Made by a program: the position numbers and the translations under genes. A stretch of 64,000 bases of DNA from Archegozetes longisetosus (Eukaryota > Arthropoda > Arachnida > Sarcoptiformes > Trhypochthoniidae). The stretch covers positions 14,337,112 to 14,401,111 of the forward strand of contig JAEMBT020000009.1 in NCBI GenBank assembly GCA_018873245.2, written 5' to 3'. The notes below the pieces were generated by a model, which saw only the letters and a list, made by a program, of their open reading frames with translations, searched no databases and was not told the DNA's origin. This document shows, in pieces, positions 22,212-34,109 of this stretch (within the stretch, counting starts at the first letter, position 1; every line of letters begins with the position of its first letter).

Positions 22212-24470
22212 ATTTAATGCAAAAGTCATACATTTAATCGGTCAAGGAGGCTACTAAACACTTCGAGGAGGACAAAGCCCTTTACCACAATTTTATTGAA
22301 TATATTTACCAGAATAGAGTTTTAATATCTCCCAGTAGCTATGTTAACCAATTTAAACTGCTCTTGATGACGTCATCCGTCACTTCCCATCCCTTATAAG
22401 TCGAATTAGACTTCCCAGAAATACAGTAATGGACTTATTAAATAGGGTAGGCGAGGGCGACCCGTAAAAACTGCCCAAAGCACAGAACGTTATTATACGC
22501 TACATTTTATTAAATAGGTTTAGGCAATTGATAATGAAAATACGCTACTCGAAGGTTGTGAAACAAGTTCCAATGTACTAATGAACTAAGCTTGATAACT
22601 TAAGTCTAATGATATTTCATAAGTGATAGGTGAGGTCAGATTGAACTGTTCTATGTTCAAGGTCACGTGACTGAGTCAAGTGTAGTGCCTATGGGTTGGA
22701 TCAAATGAACATATATCGAATGTATGAGTTGACTAGGAGTGGACTCACTCATTTACTACAGCCCAACCTCAAAGTTCAATTGTGTCAAGACAATTTTCAT
22801 CAATCAATTGCATGAGTATAAATTAAATGTTAAGTAATTTAACTCTTGATATATTGAATGCTTATATAATTAGGTAATAAGTGTTATATTTCATAAATAT
22901 TTAGCATCTTTCTCTAGAACTCATGTTAAGGTTAGCATCTATTTAAGAATTTATCACAAATTACATAAATGCTATTCTTCTAGAGTTTTTATTAATCTAA
23001 TTTAAAAATCTTAATTGTGTCACAGTGACCATAACTGAAACATGTATCTTATTCTCGCCATAATCTACATGTATTGAATATTAGTTTACCTGTACTAAGG
23101 TATGCAGTTCAAAATGGGAAAATTTTTATTTAAATAGTACTTTAAAACTTTAATATTATATTCGAATAAAATTCTTATCATTTTATAATTATTATCGATT
23201 AAAACAAAGCTAATTGGCGAATGATAACACTTCACGATCTGCTGCTTTGAAGGTTTTTGTTTTCACGCCTCTCAAGTCGTTCTGGCACATCTTTCATGGC
23301 ATTTTCTAGCTCCAATTTGATTTTCTTTCACCAAATCTTCACTAAATTTATAAGTCTATAAATTAGAAAATATTCTTAAATCTATAATTTATAAATCCTA
23401 TATAAATAGTATATTTAGGAATATTTTCTAATTTAAAATAACAGCAAAAGTTTTCCCTAAATGTTTATTTCCTCTATAGAAACTGACAATACGTTTATGG
23501 AGAGAGTTTTGTTTATCACACGACATTTTAAAATTCTATGATTGATTAACCAGGTGATTAATAGGGGAACACAGTCAGATAAATAAGCTTTTAAATCATA
23601 TAACACAGGTAGGGATTAGTTAACTCTATCGAATGCTTAAAAGCTTTTAAAAATTATTCCATTTTAGAACTGTATAGCTTAATATTTGATCTTGTTGTTT
23701 ATGAATTTTAATGTTAAGAAAGGTAGTTTTCAACTATTCTAATTTCAGTTCAAATATTTCACTACTTATTAGAAACTTATAAATATTATATTTTATGGTA
23801 TAATACATTCTGCTTGATATTCTTGAAGTTATTTTACTGTATAACATGAGGTAAGACTCCTTATTTTTTCTCTAATTACGTTTTCATGTTTATTTTAAAT
23901 ACTTGTTGTATGTTGTTATGAGAGTTGCTTTTTAATCCTGGATTTTCCTTACATTCTTATCATTTTTATCATTCATGTGAAAATAATTACATAATTAAAA
24001 AGTGTAGTATTGGCCAATACTACAAAATATAATTATTGAATCCGTGTGAAGTCAAAATCTTTGAATCAATATATATGTTTTAATAACTTAGCCAAATTAG
24101 AGGTGTTTGCATTTACTTCCATAGATTGCAATTATTGATGTTAATTATTTACTTTTTCACATAATACATTGAATTTATAATAAGCTTCTCTCCATATGAA
24201 ATTCAAAATAGAATTTTTTAGACTCTTCGAGGACTAAATATTTGATTATTTATTCCTCGATTGTCCTCTTCAATAACACTTAAATAGTGATCAAAGATAC
24301 CAATCCTTTGATTACTGTACTTTCTAATTACAGCCGCCACATTATAATGTGCGAGTCAGAAAAAATAGAAATGGAAAATTTAACAGTGTAAGTGGACGAG
24401 TGATTAGAGAATACTAATGTGCCCCCTTAGATGTTTTCATGATGTGAAAAATATCAAATCTTAATTATGT
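22212..24470. other. Gene-poor stretch
   Basis: No coding or RNA gene recognised. At about 23355-23445 there is an A+T palindrome ('ttagaaaatatt' against 'aatattttctaa'). An isolated 'tgacgtca' at about 22368 is not supported by any neighbouring gene. Confidence 0.4.
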
Positions 24471-24479
24471 AGGGTTTGT

Positions 24480-26500
24480 AAATAAAAGAATTTATTGTTA
24501 AATTTTCATAATGGACTCTATGGGAAAGTCAAAGTTTACAAAATAAGTTTTGCTCCTTTGTCTCCTTGCAGATGGGATGAATTATATTTATATTTAGCAG
24601 AACAGCCGATTTTTTCGACTAAAGATCTGAATGGGGTTTTAACTCTGACCTATCTAACGGATTGAAAAAGATGGTCCACGCTATAATGTTTTAAGTACTG
24701 TTATAAGGCTCTTAAGAAATACAAAGAGAAATTCTATTTATGTTAATAAAAAATGCGAATACATACAAGTATTTAATTAGTTACAAACTGTAACATGAAG
24801 ATTTCTTAATTTCGAACAGATATAATACACGAAATCTTATAATATAACTTCTGTAAAGTTGTATAGCCGGAATTGTGGAGCACGCTGCTCACACCATCAC
24901 GGAAGTAGGGAAATAACATTCACTACCAAAGGTACCTGATCCTGCGGGAAGGAAAAACTTCAAAAAGATTAGAAAACTTTACTAATAGATTGGTTTGAGG
25001 AACATCTAGACCAGACATTTGTGCATTGTCTAAATAATTATAGTTCCATCCCTATCTTAACCCTTCAATGTAACATTTTGGGAACTTCCACTAATGGTAC
25101 TTGTGGATGAAAATTTTAGGCGAGTCTAAAGTCACCCTAAGGGTTGCTAAGAATCTACATATTATTAAACTGATGGCATCTTAACTAAGTGAAAGCAAAC
25201 ATGTAAACGCTTTTGATCTTATGGTCCGATGGCAAATTGAAACTTTGGAACTATTCTGTGATGTCTCTCATTCAAATAACATAACAGATACGACAGTATA
25301 GTTCCAAAGTGACGAAATATAGAGATACATCAATTGAAGTTTTTATTTGAATGTCTGTATAACTCGCTCAAAACGCTCATTATCATATACTTAATCCATT
25401 TCTAAAGAGTGGTATCCAGAATTTCAAAAGCTTACAACTCTTGAAGAGCTCAACCGGTATGCTTAAGACTTATATTTCTGGAAACTGTGTGCAAAAACCT
25501 TTGACATGATGTGCATATCACCGATGTTCATCAGTGGACCTATTGGAACAGATAATGATACGCACATCATTTCAATGGTTTTTGTACACAGTTTCCAGAA
25601 ATATAAGTCTTAACTTCAAGAGTTGTAAGCTTTAAAATTTGGAACACCACTCTTCAAAAATCGATTATCTATATAACGACAAGTGTCTAGAACTCGCTAT
25701 ACAGTCATTTATTCAAAACTTCGCACATATAAACTAATCAGCCACGAGTCACACAGCTATAGTCTTACTCGGGAAATGCATCGATAACGGTTGCCTTATA
25801 GTATGACTGAATTTTCAATCACTATTTTAGCCTTCGGTATAAACTGTCAATGTTGAAAGCGTGTGTTATGTTTGATAGAAGAATGTTGACGTAGTAAAAC
25901 CCCTGACTCCCAAGTTTTGCTGCAGCACACTATGATTGGAAAGCAAACCTCTCCCCAGAACTTGACTTGAAGATAAGTACTGAAATCTATAAGACAATAC
26001 TGATGCGTTTGGAACTCGTGATTGAAAAATGTTAGTCATAGTTAGTTTAAAAGTAATTAAAGCTGAATTCTAAAAAATAAATTGTACAGTTTGATAGCCA
26101 GAAACTTCTGAGGAATACCCAAAATTTTTCAGATGTGACACGAACTTACGATTTTTAATAAAAATTTAAAGCTTAAATGGCAGATTTTTCAGTCATGGTT
26201 CCGCCGAAGGGTTAATGTTTCATATACTGCACATTCAAAACATTTACTATAGGATTTTTTATTGCAATCATTCAAGTGCCGTATAATTGCACTTTAAATT
26301 TTATTGAAAACGTGGACAAATTTTCTTAGACAGTTCAATAGGTCAGAGTTAATATCCTATTCCGATCTTTTCTCAGGAAACAAATTCAGCTCTTCCGCTT
26401 CAATATAGTGTCTTTTCCTATTTAAAGGGGACAAAGGAGCGAAATTATTTTTGAAAACTGGCTTCTTCATAGTATCTGTTACAAAACAGAGCAACAATTC
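24480..26500. repeat. About 2-kb degenerate palindrome with nested foldback
   Basis: Outer arms pair at 24540-24665 and 26330-26445: 'gctcctttgtctcc' and 'ttaactctgacctat' both recur as inverted complements. Pairing continues weakly inward ('gtccacg' at 24672 and about 26310). The centre holds a better foldback at 25395-25660, where 'acttatatttctggaaac' and its complement flank a short loop. It is non-coding and looks like an old large MITE or nested elements. Confidence 0.5.
25061..26211. mobile_element. Candidate TTAA-flanked element inside the palindrome
   Basis: Begins CCCTTCAATGTAACA after TTAA (25057-25060) and ends GCCGAAGGG before TTAA (26212-26215). CCC ends plus TTAA duplication are typical of piggyBac-group elements. 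The terminal repeats match only over about 6-10 bases, so this is tentative. Confidence 0.3.
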
Positions 26501-27517
26501 TACTGAGACGACACCATAATAAACAAATTACAGAGTAATAAAAAAATGTTGCATTCATAATATAATGATCTGACCTTTCAAATTAAATTTTATTGGTTCT
26601 CATTTTCCACGCATTTAGGTTGCCAATTTTGCGTATTTCTGTTTCAATCCATGATCTCATACTAAACCACTCACATAAGTATTCTTAGAAACAATTTTCA
26701 ATTTTCGAGTCCAATTCCATGCGAGTTAAAGAGAAAATACATGGTTTTATATGAAGTCTTAGCTTTGCATTGTATTTCAAGCTGACACCTGGCTATTAAA
26801 ACGTGGATTTGCATAGATTCGGAGTCTAAAGAATAAAATCGACTCAATCTGTTAAAGAGAAACTGAAATTATTTAGTCCATTGATCACCATTCCATGACC
26901 AGTTCATTGAATTTTTACTGGCCTTCTGACCTTGGATAGCCATAATTCTTTGGCCCATTAATTGAAAACACTAATTATTTTTTAGAAAACAAAAAAGTTT
27001 CATAATGAAATTAAAAGAGCCAAATTGAAATGAAATTGCATTCATGCTATTTTTGAGAGAATCATTAATAATATATTATTGTTTTAATACTGTAGTCACA
27101 ATATATATAAACGATACCTAAAAATAATACAAGAACTTACAAGAAACCAAATTCGAAAACATATATTTTCAATTCGTTTCATAAAGTCCTTAGTTGAAGT
27201 GAGTTATTAATTAATATTGTAAAAAGCAATGTAAAGCATCAAAATCTTCAAATGAAATGTTTACTCCAATTAATTTCATATTAAAGGTAAATTTGCTTTA
27301 GTCATAATTGTTTGCTGGTTCATAGACTGAAGCGTCAAATTTTCTGGCTTATTGTTACATAAAGATCGACGATCACTGATTTAGTTAATGCTGACCATTC
27401 ATTATCACCTAATTCTCACTTGAATTAAGACACTATTGAGTGAAACAGATAATGAAATCATAGTAAATACCGATAAGTTCCTCAACGACATCGAAAGAGT
27501 CGATAATCTACTTTTAA
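26501..27517. other. Intergenic
   Basis: I see no gene or bounded repeat in this A+T-rich stretch. Confidence 0.4.
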
Positions 27518-27969
27518 CCCTTCGCCACAACTGTGTGGGGGGGGGAGTTAAATATTCCCAAATTTAACTTTAAAAATATCGTAAAAATCAACAAAATGTC
27601 GTGATTGCTTAAGAATTTAGATATTCCTCAGTCATATATCTAACTTTGAATGATCAAAACCTGATTAATCTGGACTTATAACTCTATTTTAAAAAATTTT
27701 CTGGCAACATGTCTTTCTGAGGGCAGAAATTTCCCTTAACGTCGCAGCGCTGTGATGTTGCTACTGGCAACTTGAGCCACTGATGACGCTGTAGCAGATA
27801 ATATCTACAAATTAATTAATTACTTAATTAAAACTTTGGAAACAAGGGCTAACTTTGATTTGTAAATCATCATGACTAACCTAGAACAGATATAAAGCGT
27901 GAAAAACGTGGGGTAACATTTTACTCCACAGTTAATTTTATGTTTCGGAAGTTTAGCTGTGACAAAGCG
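27518..27969. mobile_element. 452-bp piggyBac-like MITE
   Basis: The left end CCCTTCGCCACAACTGTG and the right end, whose complement reads CGCTTTGTCACAGCT, are flanked by TTAA at 27514-27517 and 27970-27973. A run of nine G lies close to the left end. Non-coding. Confidence 0.5.
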
Positions 27970-28165
27970 TTAATCAATTTTCGAAGTTCGTCACGGAAAT
28001 CATAAGTTTAGCTTTACTTCCAAACTATAATCTGAGAAATGGTCAGAAATAATCTGCGTAATTAGTGGACGATATAACAGACATTTCTATATAAGACATC
28101 AAATCGAAAAATTGTGTACTTTATTAAAATATATTCTTTCTTACACAACAAAGATTTCTGATTGA

Positions 28166-28690
28166 AGGCTGTACTATCGAAAAAATAAATACTTTCCAAA
28201 CTTTCTTTTCGCGCTTACTTATCTACGAATAACATGAATATCCACACAATCACAGTTTATAAATTATGAGTAAGTTATAAAGTTTTTTAATTGATAAATG
28301 AGATAACTTAAGCAATAATATCAATATATGTCAGAGATTAGTTGATTCTATTCCAAGAAGAATACAAAATATTACAGCAAATGGAGGTTATACTAAGTAT
28401 TGATCTTTGTTATGTCAATTTGTTCCCAAATAAGTAATGATTATTTGTTAATTACATTTGATACAAATCAGGTTTTGTAAGTTTTTCTTGAATTAAATAA
28501 TTAGAAAGTATTTATAGTGATTAATCATAACTAATAGGTCAATTCAACTAATCAAATAAAAACCTTACTCAATAAACTTACTCATAAGATGTAAACATAT
28601 AGTTATGTAGATATTCATGTTATTCGTAGATAAGTAAGCGCGTAAAGAAAGTTTGGAAAGTATTTATTTTGTCCATAGTACTTAATTATA
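28166..28690. mobile_element. MITE or foldback with about 80-nt or longer inverted ends
   Basis: 'aaataaatactttccaaac' near 28182 and its complement near 28660 open and close the element. The match continues through 'cttacttatctacgaataac' and more weakly to 'ttatgagtaagtt'. The target duplication is not evident. Confidence 0.5.
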
Positions 28691-28787
28691 ACATTTGTGA
28701 CGCCTTAATACTAATATAATTAAAATTAAACACATAAATAGATAAATTTTTCATATATCGATAAAACTTTATGAAAAAATACACGTA

Positions 28788-29340
28788 GAGCTGAGCATAA
28801 AAGACCTGAGATCTTTCAGGATCTTCGGACCTGAGGTCTTTTGAGGTCTAAATCCGGGCCTAGTACTCAATATTAGTTCAGGTACAGGTTTGAGTATTAA
28901 CAAAATGGTTAGAGTCTAATCCATGTCTTTAGGAAAGACCTCTGAGTGAAGACCTCATAAAATAATATAAATGAGGGAAATGAATATTTATTTGGTGATA
29001 AAAATAAAATTTTAAAGTGTTTCAAATAGTGATGTCCATTAACCTCAACACACTCATGACTTTACGATACTATCATTAAGACAATTAATCTTTTCATAGT
29101 TAACAAACACAATAGAAAATGACTTCGCGTATAAAATTAGATGCGAAATTATCCATATAAGCTATTGATATGCAATTTGATACTTTTTATTAAAATAAAA
29201 TATATTTCAGGTTCAGGTCAGGGTCCAGGTTGTTATAAGAGGTCCTATAAGAGGCTCAGATCTAGGTCTTCAAATGGGAGCCCAGGTCCAGTTTAGGTCT
29301 TTTGGAAATACCTTCATGACCGAAACCTGCTCAGTACTAC
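28788..29340. repeat. Probable hAT-like MITE rich in 'aggtct/gacct' words
   Basis: Ends 'tagagctgagca' and the complement of 'tagtactgagca' pair loosely, and 'gacctga' and 'caggtc' words recur on both sides. It resembles small hAT-derived repeats; the target duplication is unclear. Confidence 0.3.
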
Positions 29341-30389
29341 ATAACATTGAATTACTTGTAGAAAAGTTTACAATTTTAAGTTTGCACTTTCTTCAGTTCG
29401 ATAGCTTTTGCATTCCTTTTAACCCGGACATTAATCTTAGCTTGACTTAAATTTTTATAACGAGCTGTAGAGATGTCATTCAAAAATAAAAATGTGTTTC
29501 TCCATATTTTTCTTCAAATAAAGGGAAATTCACAGTAATTTCTGTCGAATTCTCTCTTAAATCCAGCAGTAATTAATTCTAATATCACAAAATCTTGTGA
29601 TTTATTGTTCAAGTCTGTGACATATTCTACGATCAATTGTATGAATATATCCTATAATTTGTTTAATAAGCTTCGGGTCTTTTGAAAATTTATTGTTGTT
29701 CCTCTTCAGCGAACACAGCCTTTACTTATAACATTTTTCTCAATTCTTCGAATTTATCTAAATCTCTTTGATAAAAATAATCCATATTAAAATCTCGGCT
29801 AAAATCTTATTTCTCATTATTTGTACCATAATAGGATGCGACCTATAGCTTATAATTATTTGCAGAATATAGTTCTCGATATCAATGTCAATTAAAGTAA
29901 ATATTTGATGTTATATCAATTTTGTGATTAATTTAATCATTAGTCTTGTTTAAAATATTAATTTGGATAATTTTTATATTAAAAGCCTCTCAACTGAGTT
30001 TGCGCTTAATTAACATGTTAGAGATGTTCACATTTCAATAAATAATATTCGGTAAGTCTTTTGTCCTAAGGAGTCACAAACTCATTAAAATATTGTCTTC
30101 ATATCATCAATTGTATACACTTTAATATAAATATTAATACAATCTTTTGAAAATATTATCCTCTCAACCGAAATTTTCATTATAAATGACCGTAAAATTT
30201 TCAGAACTATCCCCCAAACTATCATTTAAATAGTTTGAATAATTGAATATTCCTCTGATCATTGAAGGCTTGCAGTTCAAAATTTCTGATAGAAATTAAT
30301 TCTTATCATCCTAAAAAAGAGGAATAATTTTGTTTTCAATAACTTTGAGAAACTTTGATATCTTAATACTTATAAATCGTTATAAGTAA
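29341..30389. other. Intergenic
   Basis: No gene recognised. It lies 3' of the gustatory-receptor-like gene; no convincing AATAAA could be tied to that gene. Confidence 0.4.
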
Positions 30390-32077
30390 TTAAACGGAAG
30401 AAAATCCGTAAGATCGGAACAAACTGACGAATAGGAAAAAAATGACTCCAAAACCATACATATGCTGCAAAATAAGAATCATTCATATAATTAAAATGAT
30501 TAAAATATTGAAAATACATTTGAATTACCTGATAAAAGCTAAAATTATTCAAAGCGAAAAGGTCCAAACAATAGATACCAATAGTATGACCAGAAAGCCG
30601 TTCAATAAAATTCATTAACTATAATCAAAACACATTTACATTAATTGACGCGTATGTTGACTTACAAATAATATTTAAGAATTAAATTTTAAAAATTAAA
30701 ATTTTACGGGCTTTCTACTTATTTTGATGAAAATATCTGAACTTATTTCTGTGAATATAGTATAACCTCAAAAGAACTTAGCTATAAAAATAGTTTTAGT
30801 TTTACTATTTCGAAACTATTTATTCGAAGATTTATATGATATCTTCCTATAAATCAATAATTTTTACCTTTAATTTATCGAAAAGTGCAAACTTTCTCTT
30901 AACAATCATTGAAATGATAGTATTATAGGAGCGATGTGCTTCAGTTGATAAACTTGCACACGAAATTAATATTAAATATTTCATTAACATAATACAAGCC
31001 ACGTTATTCATTAAAATGAATTTGACATAAGTATGAGAATCGGTGAAAATCACAGTATAAAGTATAACATTCATAGCAACTATTTCAACAAAATAATGGA
31101 TAGCCAATACATATTTGAAAAAATGATTGCATTGATCTGTGATGACAGTCACTTTATTGTGAACTTGTATTAAGTCCAACAAGTTCTTAGATTTTCTGTC
31201 GGAAAGCCTTCTGAAGAAATGGTTTGTTATCTGTTCAAATAGTTGTTTGAGATAGAGTGTCACCGAAAGAAATGTTATAAATGTTGTGAAACTGACATAA
31301 CACATTTTCGAAATCCACAAAATACCCAAAATAAACCAAATTATTTGTAAACATAAAGAGTAATCATATTGTTGAGACACATATGCAATTGTACTGAAAA
31401 TTGCAATAACTAATGCGTAAGACAATATAATGATAGGACAAATAAGCTTATAAATGAATATTTGTTTGATTTTACATTTGATCTTAAATTCCTTTAACTT
31501 TTGTGATGAGAGGCAATGATCTGAATCATTTTTCAGAGCATTTAAATGATGAATAAAATACAAATTGTGATTTCTTTCAGCTTGTAATAAGAAATGATAA
31601 ATGTAAATCAAATAATATATCAAAAATTAAGATCTTTTTATACTCACCGACAATGAATTGTATTCTAAATAATAAACATATAAACGTAGCAACTAATTGA
31701 ATGAAATTCAATAAAACTCGTTGATTTGTTAAATAAAGCATATCTCCAGTTAATATCCATATATTTGGATCCGATATCAAGACTCCGATCAAGAATCGAA
31801 TAGCAAACAATAATAAAAATATACTTTCAAGTATTGAAAGTAATTTTCTTTTAGTATTTGGTTTGATTTGTTTGATATAATCTTCAAAATTTGTTGTTAA
31901 TAATGATTCTCTAACTAAAATGTTCTCGATTTCATTAATTGAGTCGACTTTTCTTAAATCAAAGTAATCGTTTATTTTTATTTTGGTCTCACGAATTATT
32001 AAACTTATTTTTCTTATATCAAAAAAAGATTTTATGTTTATTAAGAAACTTATAATAAATTTAAGAATCTGTTTCAT
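30390..32077 (-). CDS. Gustatory-receptor-like seven-helix receptor, four exons, apparently intact
   Basis: Exons on the minus strand: 32077-31648, 31580-30868, 30618-30529 and 30464-30390, stop TAA at 30392-30390. Introns begin GTGAGT, GTAAAA and GTAATT and end CAAG, TATAG and TTTTGCAG; all joins keep frame and give about 435 residues, normal for arthropod gustatory receptors. Several hydrophobic helices are visible, e.g. LLSILESIFLLLFAIRFLIG, LICPIIILSYALVIAIF and YGFGVIFFLFVSLF. The third exon carries the conserved late-receptor pattern ERLSGHTIGIYCLDLFALNN, typical just before the last helix. Such receptors are plasma-membrane ligand-gated channels for taste or contact chemicals. The ligand is unknown. 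Phase-0 introns near the 3' end also fit the family. The splice model is mine and needs transcript support. Confidence 0.7.
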
Positions 32078-32761
32078 GACTTAAGCTCAATCAACCACAA
32101 TTATACTGAAAATAAAAATAAAAATCTTTCATATTCAAAATATGAATCATAATTAATTAGTTTATTGCGTGGATTTTCTTACTTTATATTATTATATTGT
32201 GCTCATTAGCATTAATCAAATTCATTAATCAGTGATTTCAGTTCATTAATTATGAAATAATAGCTCATATTTTTTATAACTTTTAGATTAATTATTATTA
32301 ATATCACTACATTTTCAAAAACTATTACAGTTCTATGAATTTGTGACGTCAATAAAACTGAAAATTTATTACCGTCAAAGAATTTTTGATTTTGGACTTG
32401 AATTTGAATCTGAAACTTTTTCGATGACTTTATATTGATTAATAAGATTATTAAAAAAATAACTATTTTTCCGTTCAATAAATAAATCATTATTCAAGTA
32501 ATATTGATTTGAATTGTGAAAGTATCGTTAAATGAACATTTGATGTATACCCTATGATAGAGTATGTCTTTATATCACGAGAAAGCTTTACTTTTAAGTT
32601 AGAAAATTTCTGACGTGTCACAAATAATTGTATCCATCATATATTCTGATCCATAAAGAACTATATTTTATAAGAAACTGCATAAACTCGACTATTAATA
32701 TAAATCTAAAATTAAAACTTACGATCGGTGAAACTATTAATAAACCAACCACTGATATTAT
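32078..32761. other. Upstream region of the receptor gene
   Basis: Very A+T-rich. A 92-codon open frame (32490-32212, minus) starts with a hydrophobic stretch (KIVIFLIILLI), but its composition looks like chance AT-rich sequence and no family is recognised. Confidence 0.25.
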
Positions 32762-33048
32762 TAGCGTTCCCAACTGTCAGCGTTCTCGCTGACAGTCCGC
32801 GTTTTAGACTCCCAATTTTGATGAGGTCAGCGGTCACCAGTCGGTGGACTGGGTCTCCGTTGACATCACTATGTCAGTGGAAATGATTATTAACTTAAAT
32901 ACTAAACACAGTATAATATATCTAATAATGTCTAAACCGAAAATTTAATAAAAATTGTTGTCAGCGATTTCAGCGATTTTTCTTTTTCCTTTTCTTTTTA
33001 TTTTTCCCTTTTTTCAGCGAATGTTTCCGAAAAAAGTTGACAACGCTA
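32762..33048. mobile_element. 287-bp hAT-like MITE with 8-bp target duplication
   Basis: Ends TAGCGTTCCCAAC and the complement TAGCGTTGTCAAC. The flanks are GATATTAT (32754-32761) and GATATTAC (33049-33056), an 8-bp duplication with one change, as made by hAT transposases. The interior has a strong small hairpin ('ctgtcagcg..cgctgacag') and a pyrimidine-rich tract. Confidence 0.6.
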
Positions 33049-33056
33049 GATATTAC

Positions 33057-34109
33057 TGTACTATCAGTCGAATAGTATGTCAAAATGCGCGCTTAAGAAA
33101 CAATAAAAGCCAATGAGAATTGAACCAAATAAAAGCAAGATTGAATAAATAATTGTCATATTATTTTGATAAGTACTATTTCTAATAATGAGTCATAAAA
33201 TGCGAAACTTATCTTTAAATCTCTGTGAGTGTTCTAATTCATATCGAACTTTAACATTAGTAACTTAAATTCATGAAATGAATAATCGAGAAAAGTTTAA
33301 TGCAAAGTAAATAATTTATGAATTCTTTATCAGTAAAACAATTGTTGTAAAAGTTCATTATTCGGTTATTCCATAAATCAGAGTTTCTTAGCTTAGTTAC
33401 CATAGATCTTAACTAGAGTTTATAAAAGCTTTCAAAATTTTTCATCCCTGAGCATGTAAGACGCGAAAAACCTTTATTTAACATTTTCTTTTGCCCGATA
33501 GTACTGTAACCTATTCGTTAATTTTTAGTTAATTTTATAAAATTATTTTGTGAAACAAAGATTAAACTACAACCTCTTTAGTGATTGTCTCAAATTTCAA
33601 TGAATTTTAAATAACAAATATATTTTATTTGTCTTTAAGTAGTTAGTAAGTGCATTTAAACCTGAGAACTCTGGACATGAAAGAGTTCTAGACTTAAAGC
33701 TTTTACCTATTTCAAAGTTATATCGCCACTTTAGTGCTATAATGCGCTAACTCATAAAAGTCTGTTATGGAGAAAACTAAGTTTAAAGCTTAGAATCGAA
33801 ATTCCTAGAAACTATAAGAGATGTACAATTCATGATACAATATTTTATATAGATGTGGGCTGACCAGACGTCCAGTTTTGGACTGGATTGTCCAGTTTTT
33901 TGAGTCTTGTTTGAGAAAATTTTTGTGAACAAACAGTAAATCACACAATTAATTGCAGTGGAGCACTGCAAATGTATCACAATTTCCTTTAAAGTATTGT
34001 AGAATTTCATTATATTTTTTTATTACTAGTTTATTTGAAAAAATTCAATAAAAACTTTATCACTATTTCATAAATTTTTATTATAAAACGTTAAGCAAAC
34101 GATTTAATG
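33057..34109. other. Intergenic
   Basis: No gene. About 33705-33745 ('ttagtgctataatgcgctaac') recurs inverted at about 62831-62860, so a dispersed repeat fragment is present. A 'tccagttttggactgg' hairpin lies near 33870. Confidence 0.35.

Noticed and set aside
22360-22376. CRE-like 'tgacgtca' as a promoter element
   Set aside because: No gene start lies nearby; a chance occurrence in 64 kb is expected.
24848-24900. Stem-loop around 'gtggagcacgctgctcac' as an RNA gene
   Set aside because: The stem is short, with no surrounding structure or box elements; it lies inside a repeat palindrome.
32212-32490. 92-codon minus-strand frame as a second receptor gene
   Set aside because: The composition (Ile/Lys/Asn) fits random A+T-rich DNA and no receptor motif is present.
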